From Chloroflexota bacterium (lineage in GTDB: Bacteria; Chloroflexota; Anaerolineae; J036; Brachytrichaceae): a stretch of 6,614 nt of DNA. The notes below the pieces were generated by a model. The model was not told where the DNA came from, ran no database searches, and saw only the letters and a list, made by a program, of their open reading frames with translations. Made by a program: the position numbers and the translations under genes. How positions within the stretch are numbered: position 1 is the first letter of the stretch; the number at the start of each line of letters is the position of its first letter. This document shows positions 1 to 5,053 of this stretch, in pieces. The stretch is from the NCBI GenBank assembly GCA_021813225.1, contig JAKALH010000162.1, positions 1 through 6,614 on the forward strand, in the 5' to 3' direction.

Positions 1-66
1 GCGCGCGTACGTGCCTATGCAGACAGGCTTCCGGAATATGTCAGACTCACCAGTCTGTTTGGATAA
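1..66 (+). CDS. Possible C-terminal end of an upstream gene (partial)
   Basis: Frame 1 is open from the window edge and ends at TAA 64-66, giving 21 residues that begin ARVRAYAD and end LTSLFG. The composition (Arg, Tyr and Leu alternating with acidic residues) looks like the amphipathic end of a real protein, and the stop falls a sensible 59 bases before the next start. The other two + frames are also open here but read less like protein. No family can be assigned from so few residues. If real, this gene is co-oriented with the four genes that follow and could be the preceding member of the same transcription unit. Confidence 0.4.
   Translation, partial: ARVRAYADRLPEYVRLTSLFG
42..57 (+). 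other. Short inverted repeat over the end of the upstream reading frame
   Basis: CAGACT (42-47) and AGTCTG (52-57) form a perfect 6-bp stem with a 4-base loop (CACC), followed by TTTGGATAAAT. The stem is short and only half GC, and the T run is three bases, so it is at best a weak intrinsic terminator or an RNA 3'-end structure. It lies inside the last codons of the presumed upstream gene. Chance occurrence is possible. Confidence 0.3.
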
Positions 67-125
67 ATACCTTCGCCCCGGAATATCGGTGTCGATACCA
101 ATGATCGCTCGCGGGAATAATTCAC
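67..125 (+). promoter_or_regulatory. 5' leader of the hydroxyacid dehydrogenase gene
   Basis: This is the only non-coding DNA before the four-gene + strand cluster. It contains a 5-bp inverted repeat, TATCG (84-88) and CGATA (93-97), separated by GTGT, which could be an operator. CCGGAATAT occurs at 31-39 and again at 78-86. No convincing -35/-10 pair is visible. GCGGGA near 111-116 is a modest ribosome-binding site about 9 bases before the ATG. A promoter here is inferred from gene layout, not from a recognised consensus. Confidence 0.3.
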
Positions 126-1130
126 ATGAGCCTTGCTAAACCAAACGTCGCCATCCTGATCGGTCGTAACCATTACCGCCGCATGTTAAGTGCCGCTGCC
201 TGGGCGAAACTGCGCGGCTTTGCCGGAATCGTCGAACACACCGGCGACGAACCGGCCACACACGAGGAACTCCTGGGGTTATTGCAGGATGCCGATGCCT
301 GCCTGACCAGTTGGGGGGTTGCGGCCCTGGATGAAGATGTGTTGCGGGCGGCGCCCAGGCTGCGCATGATGGCGCATATGGGTTCCAGCGTCAAGCGCTT
401 CGTCAGCCCTGCGGTGTGGGCGCGCGGTATGCGCGTCACCAGCGCCGCACCGGCGCTGGCAGAAGATGTCGCCATTACGGCGCTGGGTCTCATCATTACC
501 GGCGTGAAACGCATCTATCCGTTGAGCCAGCATGTGCGCGCCGGCGGCTGGCGCGAGAGCGCCTGGTGGCCGTCCAGCGAGCTGCGTCATAAACACATCG
601 GGATCGTGGGGGCGAGCCGTGTCGGGCGCCATCTGGTACGATTCTTACAGCCGTTTCAGGTGCATATCCTGCTGGTCGACCCATATGTGACAACCGAACA
701 GGCTTTGGCGTTGGGCGTGGAGAAGGTCGTATTGGATGAACTGCTGCAGCGCTCAGATGTTTTGACGCTGCATGCGCCGTCAGTGCCGCAAACGCGGCGC
801 ATGATATCGCGCCGGCAACTGGCACTGCTCCGCGATGATGCCGTGATTGTCAATACAGCCCGCGGCGACCTGTTTGACGAACAGGCACTCGTCAGTGAAT
901 TACAGAAGGGCCGCTTCTTCGCTTATCTCGATGTCACTGACCCGGAACCGCCGGCGCTGGACAGCCCGTTGCGCTGCCTGCCGAATGTGGTCGTCGTTCC
1001 GCACCTGGCCGGATGCATAGAAGATTGCACCCACCTGGGCGATATGGCTGTCGAAGAGTTGCGCCGCTTTTTCGCCGGGGAGTCTGCCCTGTACGAATTG
1101 ACTCCTGATATTCTGGCGCGCATGAGTTAG
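126..1130 (+). CDS. D-2-hydroxyacid dehydrogenase family NAD(P)-dependent oxidoreductase
   Basis: A 334-residue protein, the usual length for the D-isomer-specific 2-hydroxyacid dehydrogenase family, cytosolic enzymes that interconvert 2-oxoacids and D-2-hydroxyacids. The substrate-binding domain flanks a central Rossmann domain of about residues 100-295. The nucleotide loop reads GASRVG (162-167), so the second Gly of the usual GxGxxG is Ser. An acidic residue (D185 in LLVDPY) ends the second strand and favours NAD over NADP. The family catalytic triad is visible as R246 in NTARGD, E274 in TDPEPP and H293 in VPHLAG. The stretch GWRESAWWPS before the Rossmann fold suggests a subgroup distinct from phosphoglycerate dehydrogenase, and no ACT domain follows. 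The substrate is not predictable. It is the first gene of a tight + strand cluster; the kinase gene starts 30 bases after its stop. The ATG at 126 has only a modest ribosome-binding site, but the N-terminus aligns well with family strand 1 (NVAILIG). Confidence 0.88.
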   Translation: MSLAKPNVAILIGRNHYRRMLSAAAWAKLRGFAGIVEHTGDEPATHEELLGLLQDADACLTSWGVAALDEDVLRAAPRLRMMAHMGSSVKRFVSPAVWARGMRVTSAAPALAEDVAITALGLIITGVKRIYPLSQHVRAGGWRESAWWPSSELRHKHIGIVGASRVGRHLVRFLQPFQVHILLVDPYVTTEQALALGVEKVVLDELLQRSDVLTLHAPSVPQTRRMISRRQLALLRDDAVIVNTARGDLFDEQALVSELQKGRFFAYLDVTDPEPPALDSPLRCLPNVVVVPHLAGCIEDCTHLGDMAVEELRRFFAGESALYELTPDILARMS

Positions 1131-1139
1131 GCCGATAAT

Positions 1140-1154
1140 TCCTGTATTGCAGGA
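1140..1154 (+). promoter_or_regulatory. Kinase ribosome-binding site inside a small inverted repeat
   Basis: AGGA at 1151-1154, part of GCAGGA, lies 6 bases before the ATG at 1161 and is a good Shine-Dalgarno sequence that supports this start. The same bases are the right arm of an inverted repeat, TCCTG (1140-1144) and CAGGA (1150-1154), with a 5-base loop. In mRNA this stem would cover the ribosome-binding site. With only 5 bp it is probably marginally stable and easily opened by ribosomes finishing the upstream gene, which would couple translation. Control by the hairpin is inference. Confidence 0.4.
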
Positions 1155-1160
1155 CTGCCC

Positions 1161-1982
1161 ATGAGTGCGATTGAACAATATCAATTGATCGGGCGGGGGC
1201 GCACCGCCGATATCTATTCCTGGAATGACGACCAGGTGCTAAAGCTGTTCCATGAATGGTGTTCGGCGGAGAGTATCGCGCACGAGTTGTCTGCGTCGCG
1301 CCTCGTCGAAGGAGCGGGTCTGCCGGTTCCGATGGTCGAAGATGAAATCGTCGATGTTGGCGGCCGCCGCGGCCTGATCTACGAGCGAGTCAGCGGTCCT
1401 TCCATGTTAACGGCATTGCTGCATAAGCCCTGGCAGGTCCGGCGATACGGGCGGCTGATGGCCGAATTGCACGCCAGCATCCATCGTTGCAGTGCGCCGC
1501 AACTACCCTGTTTCTCGGTACGGTTGAAGAACAGCATCGGCGCGGCGCGGCGGCTTACGGCGAAGCTGCGCCAGGCTGCGCTGCAGGCTCTTGCGGCCAG
1601 GGAAGAAGGCAACACGCTCTGTCATGGCGATTTTCATCCAGATAACATCATCATCACCGCGCAGGGGCCGCGCATCATTGACTGGATGAATGCTGTGCGC
1701 GGCGACCCGCTCACTGATGTGGCGCGCTCATCGCTGCTCCTGCGCATGGGCGAGCCGCTTCCCGGCACCTCGAGGCGCTGGCTGATCAACCTGATTCGTT
1801 CGACTTTTCACTCCTCGTATATGAACCATTACCTGTTTATCCGCTCCGCCATGCGCCACGATGTCGACTCCTGGCTGCTGCCTGTTGCTGCGGCCAAGAT
1901 GGATGAGAACATTGAGTCGGAAGCTGACCGCTTGCGGGAACTAATTGAGTCGCTGGTTGACGCCGCGACGCCTGCCGCTTAA
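1161..1982 (+). CDS. APH/choline-kinase-fold phosphotransferase (small-molecule kinase)
   Basis: A 273-residue protein with the protein-kinase-like fold of the aminoglycoside phosphotransferase family (APH, Pfam PF01636), which transfers the ATP gamma-phosphate to a small molecule. The N-lobe starts with a glycine-rich strand-turn (GRGRTADIY, 11-19) and the ATP-contacting lysine is K28 in VLKLF. The catalytic loop is complete: HGDFHPDN at 155-162, with D157 as catalytic base and N162 as metal ligand. The second metal-binding Asp is D174 in IDWMNA, replacing the DFG of protein kinases. All nucleotide and metal residues are present, so it should be active. The family name does not imply antibiotic resistance; chromosomal members phosphorylate sugars, choline, homoserine, hydroxyurea or unknown metabolites, and nothing here picks one. 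The lipase-like gene begins only 9 bases after the stop, so the two are probably co-transcribed. The start is supported by AGGA six bases upstream. Confidence 0.87.
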   Translation: MSAIEQYQLIGRGRTADIYSWNDDQVLKLFHEWCSAESIAHELSASRLVEGAGLPVPMVEDEIVDVGGRRGLIYERVSGPSMLTALLHKPWQVRRYGRLMAELHASIHRCSAPQLPCFSVRLKNSIGAARRLTAKLRQAALQALAAREEGNTLCHGDFHPDNIIITAQGPRIIDWMNAVRGDPLTDVARSSLLLRMGEPLPGTSRRWLINLIRSTFHSSYMNHYLFIRSAMRHDVDSWLLPVAAAKMDENIESEADRLRELIESLVDAATPAA

Positions 1983-1991
1983 TGTAGTCGA

Positions 1992-2855
1992 GTGCAAGAC
2001 AACGCCATGCAGCATACTGAAGGTACGTTCACTGCTTCGGACGGTGCGACACTGTTCACGCAGTCGTGGCAGCCGGATGTCGAGCCTTTGGCTACTCTGG
2101 TCATCGTGCACGGCTACGGAGAGCACAGCGGTCGTTACGCCAATGTCGTCAATCGGCTTGTGCCGGAAGGCTTCGCCCTGCACAGTTTTGACCTGCGCGG
2201 GCACGGACGCTCGCCCGGCCAGCGCGGGTACATCAACTCCTGGGCGGACTACCGCGACGATGTCGGGGTGTTTCTGCAGTTAACGGCCCGCAATACTCCC
2301 GGTTTACGGTTGTTTCTGTACGGTCACAGCATGGGCAGCCTGATCGTCTTGGATTACGCCCTGCATCGACCTGACGGCCTGGCTGGCGTCATTGCTTCGG
2401 CGCCGTCTCTCGGCAAGCTGGGCATACCGGCGCCTTTGCTCGCCTTAAGCAGGGCGATATCAAAGGTGTGGCCGACCTTCGCGATGAAAAGTGGCCTCGA
2501 TGCGGCGCAAATATCCCGCGACCACGCCGTCGTCGATGCTTATCGTGCGGACCCGCTGGTGCATGATACGGGCAGCGCGCGCCTGGGCAGCGAGATCGGC
2601 GTGGCGCAGGATTGGGCACAGGCGCATGCTGCCGATCTACACCTGCCCTTGCTGGTGATACAGGGCGGCGCCGATGCCATCACGGCACCCGCCGATACGC
2701 AGCGTTTCTATCAATACGCCGGTTCAACCGATAAATGCCTGCTGCTGTTCGAGGACGCTTATCACGAAGTGCACAACGACATCGGCTGCGAGCAGGCGCT
2801 GCAGCAGATGTCGGCCTGGCTGCACGCACACCTGAACGGGCATGTCGCAGCTTGA
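1992..2855 (+). CDS. Monoacylglycerol lipase-like alpha/beta hydrolase (serine hydrolase)
   Basis: A 287-residue single-domain alpha/beta hydrolase of the monoglyceride lipase/lysophospholipase type (Hydrolase_4, PF12146), expected to cleave acyl esters of monoglycerides or lysophospholipids. The oxyanion region reads HGYGEHSGRY (40-49), the typical signature of this subgroup, followed by FDLRGHGRSPGQRG. The nucleophile elbow is GHSMGS with S113; the acid is D228 in GGADAI and the histidine is H258 in AYHEV. The full triad is present. A variable cap lies between about residues 140 and 205. No signal peptide or membrane helix is visible, so it is probably cytosolic or loosely membrane-associated. 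The start is uncertain: GTG at 1992 or ATG at 2007 (five residues shorter). Neither has a clear Shine-Dalgarno, which suggests coupling to the kinase gene ending at 1982. The SDR reading frame begins 18 bases after the stop. Confidence 0.9.
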   Translation: MQDNAMQHTEGTFTASDGATLFTQSWQPDVEPLATLVIVHGYGEHSGRYANVVNRLVPEGFALHSFDLRGHGRSPGQRGYINSWADYRDDVGVFLQLTARNTPGLRLFLYGHSMGSLIVLDYALHRPDGLAGVIASAPSLGKLGIPAPLLALSRAISKVWPTFAMKSGLDAAQISRDHAVVDAYRADPLVHDTGSARLGSEIGVAQDWAQAHAADLHLPLLVIQGGADAITAPADTQRFYQYAGSTDKCLLLFEDAYHEVHNDIGCEQALQQMSAWLHAHLNGHVAA

Positions 2856-2857
2856 TT

Positions 2858-2864
2858 GGTGGAG
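2858..2864 (+). promoter_or_regulatory. Ribosome-binding site that sets the SDR start
   Basis: GGTGGAG, beginning directly after the lipase stop codon (TGA 2853-2855), is a strong Shine-Dalgarno sequence 9 bases before ATG 2874. It argues against starting at the upstream TTG (2856) or GTG (2859): those codons overlap the site itself and have no room for one of their own. Confidence 0.7.
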
Positions 2865-2873
2865 AATACACTC

Positions 2874-3770
2874 ATGAAGAAACCCGATAGCTACCGCAGC
2901 GGTGTCTTGATGGGCGTCGGCCTGGCCTCCCTGCTTTTCGGTGTGGCCCTGCGCCGCTGGAAATATCGCAGGGCGCGTCGGTCATGGCAATGGGCATCTG
3001 AGGCCGGACGCTCAAATGTTGCCGTGGTGACCGGCGCATCCAGCGGAATTGGCGAAAGCTTCGCCCGGCAACTCGCCCAGCACAAACTCGACCTGATCCT
3101 GGTGGCGCGCCGCGAAGAACGCCTGAGGGACCTGGCACAGGAACTGCAGCAGGCGCATGGCATCTCGGTGGAAGCGCTGGCTGCCGACCTGACGGATGCC
3201 GTCGACCTGGAGCGCGTCGCCGGGCGCGTGGAATTGATTGACAACCTCGAGCTGCTGGTCAACAATGCCGGCTTCGGCATGAACGAGAAGTTCGCCGACA
3301 GCGACGTGGATCGGCAACTGGATATGATTGCGCTGCATGTCACTGCCAGCGTGAGGTTGATGCGCGCCGCGTTGCCGGGTATGATCGCGCGACGCCATGG
3401 GGGCATCATCAACGTATCCTCAACCGCCGCATTCTTCACGCTTCCACGCAACGCCAACTATGCGGCGACGAAGGCTTATCTGAATGTATTCACGCAATCG
3501 GTGCAGGCTGAATTGCGCGGGAAAGGCGTGCGGCTGCAGGCGTTGTGTCCCGGCTTCACACGCACCGAGCTGCACGATCATTTTAAGAATCGACGCCACC
3601 GCGCCATGCCGTGGTTCATGTGGATGCGCCCCGACCGGGTGGCGGCAGAGTCGCTAGATGCCCTGGACAGCGGGCAGGTCGTCTTTGTGCCGGGCAATCT
3701 AAATAAGCTCATCGCCTTCATCGGGCGCACGGGACTGTTCAATGGCGCCGCCCGTATGTTCCTGCGTTAG
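2874..3770 (+). CDS. Membrane-anchored short-chain dehydrogenase/reductase (SDR)
   Basis: A 298-residue classical SDR counted from ATG 2874, chosen for its ribosome-binding site; the frame stays open six codons further up from a TTG. Residues 10-26 (GVLMGVGLASLLFGVAL) form one hydrophobic helix followed by a very basic stretch (RRWKYRRARR). This predicts an anchor with the catalytic domain in the cytoplasm. The Rossmann signature TGASSGIG is at 53-60, NNAG at 130-133, and the active site is S183, Y196 and K200 (YAATK). The position normally held by the tetrad Asn is H155 in LHVTAS. Basic residues in VARREERL (77-84) after strand 2 suggest NADP(H) preference. The overall pattern (NNAGFG, LPGM, CPGFTRTE) resembles the DltE/YqjQ-like group with unknown substrates. 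A lipophilic substrate is inferred from the anchor and the adjacent lipase. It is the last gene of the cluster and converges on the zinc-ribbon gene with 20 bases between stop codons. Confidence 0.9.
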   Translation: MKKPDSYRSGVLMGVGLASLLFGVALRRWKYRRARRSWQWASEAGRSNVAVVTGASSGIGESFARQLAQHKLDLILVARREERLRDLAQELQQAHGISVEALAADLTDAVDLERVAGRVELIDNLELLVNNAGFGMNEKFADSDVDRQLDMIALHVTASVRLMRAALPGMIARRHGGIINVSSTAAFFTLPRNANYAATKAYLNVFTQSVQAELRGKGVRLQALCPGFTRTELHDHFKNRRHRAMPWFMWMRPDRVAAESLDALDSGQVVFVPGNLNKLIAFIGRTGLFNGAARMFLR

Positions 3771-3776
3771 CAGGAA
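3759..3776. terminator. Hairpin over the SDR stop codon between convergent genes
   Basis: TTCCTGC (3759-3765) and GCAGGAA (3770-3776) make a perfect 7-bp stem with a GTTA tetraloop. The SDR stop TAG (3768-3770) spans the loop and the first base of the right arm. It lies exactly where both the + strand cluster and the - strand zinc-ribbon gene must terminate and can form in either transcript. No T tract follows on either strand, so it does not meet the standard intrinsic-terminator pattern; it may only stabilise 3' ends. Confidence 0.4.
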
Positions 3777-3790
3777 GATGATTCACGCGG

Positions 3791-4864
3791 TCATTGCGCC
3801 CGGGCGACGGTGTTCACGCCGCCCAGCGAATTGACCTGCAGCGTCCAGTGACTGCCCGGCGTGAACCGCGCATACTCCTGCGCACTGCGCGGCGAATAGG
3901 TGTAGGTCTTGTCGCCCGCGATGAATGTCACCTGATAACTCTCTGTCTGCGAACCGGCGCGCTGGCTGCTGCTGGTATTCACCGTCGGCCAGACGGGTTT
4001 CAGGTCATTGCCTCGCGCGACGACGGCGTTGACGCGCACCCATTCGACCGTTGTATAACGGCAGTAGTCGTCCGGTATGTTGTATCGGCAGTCCTGCACG
4101 ACCTTGCCGAGTCCGTTCCCCTGGTCGATGGTGTACGGGGTGCCGCATACTTTCTGCGCGCCCGGCGCTGGATTGTCCTGAGTGCGCCGCACCTCTCTGG
4201 TGCAGGCGCCGATCTGCGCGCCGGAAGGTATCTGGTCGCGCCAGTTCTGGTGGGAGACGGGTTGCGGCTGCAGCACGTCGATGCTGCGCTGCCAGCTTAC
4301 CGCGTTGACGGTTCCAGTGGTATCCGATGTGCGTGTCATCAACGCGAACAGCGCAATACAGGCTACAACCAGCACGGCGATGACGGCGATCGGCAGGATT
4401 CCGATTTTTCGAGATGGCGCGGGCGTTGCTGCTGCCGGCGCAGGGGCAGGGGCGCTGCCCAGCGGGCTGAAGCATTTACGGCATCGTTTGGCGTCGGCGG
4501 GGTTCATCGTCCCGCAGAATCCGCACTTCACCTCAGGCTGCGGTTCGGACTTGAGCGCCCCCAGCACCTCGCCGTGCTCGCGCGCGGTTGCGCCGGTCAG
4601 ATCGCCGCCGCAATGCGTGCACTTGGCCGTGCCGGCTGGATTGCGCGTGCCGCAATAGGGGCAGTGAATATCCGGGCCTTGTTCGGCTTTCGCCAGCAGG
4701 TCTTTATCGGTGATCAGCGTTTCCTGGCCGGCCTGCTGGAATTTCTGGCTGTCGCTCATGGGCGCGCCGCATCCGCTGCAGGTCTGGCGTGTGCCTTCGT
4801 TTTTAGTGCCGCAATGCACGCACGTCCACTCTAATTCCACGTACCCGACGGTTTCCTGTGGCAT
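3791..4864 (-). CDS. Triple zinc-ribbon single-pass membrane protein with Cys-containing external domain
   Basis: A 357-residue protein of no known function. The N-terminal part has three zinc ribbons, all with the spacing C-x2-C-x3-N-x6-C-x2-C: C15/C18/C29/C32, C68/C71/C82/C85 and C114/C117/C128/C131. A Trp two residues before the first ribbon gives it the RanBP2-type pattern. An Ala/Pro linker (138-150) follows, then SRK and one membrane helix (about 154-176), placing the ribbons in the cytoplasm and the remainder outside. The external domain (177-357) has four cysteines, C221, C240, C259 and C268, in segments such as VCGTPY and VVQDCRY; two disulfides are possible. I recall similar external domains annotated only as zinc-ribbon proteins in several bacteria, from memory and unverified. 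GGAGG, six bases before the ATG, supports the start. It lies downstream of the GRE on the same strand after 189 bases, so co-transcription is doubtful. A role in sensing or scaffolding would be speculation. Confidence 0.85.
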   Translation of the reverse strand: MPQETVGYVELEWTCVHCGTKNEGTRQTCSGCGAPMSDSQKFQQAGQETLITDKDLLAKAEQGPDIHCPYCGTRNPAGTAKCTHCGGDLTGATAREHGEVLGALKSEPQPEVKCGFCGTMNPADAKRCRKCFSPLGSAPAPAPAAATPAPSRKIGILPIAVIAVLVVACIALFALMTRTSDTTGTVNAVSWQRSIDVLQPQPVSHQNWRDQIPSGAQIGACTREVRRTQDNPAPGAQKVCGTPYTIDQGNGLGKVVQDCRYNIPDDYCRYTTVEWVRVNAVVARGNDLKPVWPTVNTSSSQRAGSQTESYQVTFIAGDKTYTYSPRSAQEYARFTPGSHWTLQVNSLGGVNTVARAQ

Positions 4865-4870
4865 GGTCCC

Positions 4871-4875
4871 CCTCC
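4871..4875 (-). promoter_or_regulatory. Ribosome-binding site of the zinc-ribbon gene
   Basis: Read on the - strand this is GGAGG within GGAGGGGGACC, six bases before ATG 4864-4862. It is the strongest Shine-Dalgarno sequence in the window and fixes the start of the zinc-ribbon protein. Confidence 0.7.
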
Positions 4876-4937
4876 GTGTCCTGTGGTTACATAGTGTACT
4901 TGTAAACGACCGGATACGAGAGGCGGACGCATGTCAA

Positions 4938-4953
4938 TCGCACAGATGTGCGA
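4938..4953. promoter_or_regulatory. 16-bp perfect dyad upstream of the zinc-ribbon gene
   Basis: TCGCACA (4938-4944) and TGTGCGA (4947-4953) are exact inverted 7-bp half-sites around a 2-base centre (GA). The site lies 73 bases upstream of the zinc-ribbon start codon, a normal place for an operator, and a 2-base loop makes an RNA hairpin less natural than a dimeric protein site. It does not match a regulator site I recognise: it lacks the GAAC/GTTC of Gram-positive-type LexA boxes and the TGTGA-N6-TCACA of CRP. I could not find a clear -35/-10 pair to place it against. Confidence 0.4.
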
Positions 4954-4996
4954 GGCCGAGTCTGGCCGGCCCAGGTTGCTTGAACAGGGCATTCAG

Positions 4997-5037
4997 TCCC
5001 GGAATCCAGCCTCACCGGGTCGCACCGGATTCCGGGA
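4997..5037 (-). terminator. Large inverted repeat just after the GRE stop codon
   Basis: TCCCGGAATCC (4997-5007) and GGATTCCGGGA (5027-5037) are perfect 11-bp arms around a 19-base loop. The first arm begins 16 bases past the GRE stop (TGA, 5056-5054 on the - strand), the expected place for a terminator or 3'-end stabiliser. There is no T run after the stem on the - strand, so a classical intrinsic terminator is not shown. The GGAATCC core also resembles the arms of dispersed palindromic repeats found in many bacterial genomes, so it may be one copy of a repeat family. Confidence 0.5.
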
Positions 5038-5053
5038 GTCGATGTCAAAAGGC

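Noticed and set aside
1161..1982. Antibiotic resistance gene
   Set aside because: The APH fold is shared by many metabolic kinases; there is no close resemblance to a known resistance enzyme and no mobile context.
2891..3457. - strand open frame of 188 codons opposite the SDR
   Set aside because: Ser/Arg/Ala-rich antisense shadow; the + strand carries all SDR motifs.
4429..4460. CAGGGGCAGGGGC-type short direct repeats
   Set aside because: They lie inside the zinc-ribbon gene and encode its Ala/Pro linker; codon-level repetition explains them.
3794..4834. Long + strand open frame opposite the zinc-ribbon gene (346 codons)
   Set aside because: It mirrors the real - strand gene, has an Arg/Ala/Gly-rich composition without recognisable motifs, and the opposite strand has three zinc ribbons, a membrane helix and a good ribosome-binding site.
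4885..4905. Possible promoter for the zinc-ribbon gene (TTTACA and TATGTA on the - strand)
   Set aside because: The two elements are only 7 bases apart, and neither has a partner at 16-18 bases, so no promoter is claimed.
4964..4971. GGCCGGCC 8-bp palindrome
   Set aside because: An isolated GC palindrome with no arms or spacing to suggest a site; expected by chance in GC-rich DNA.
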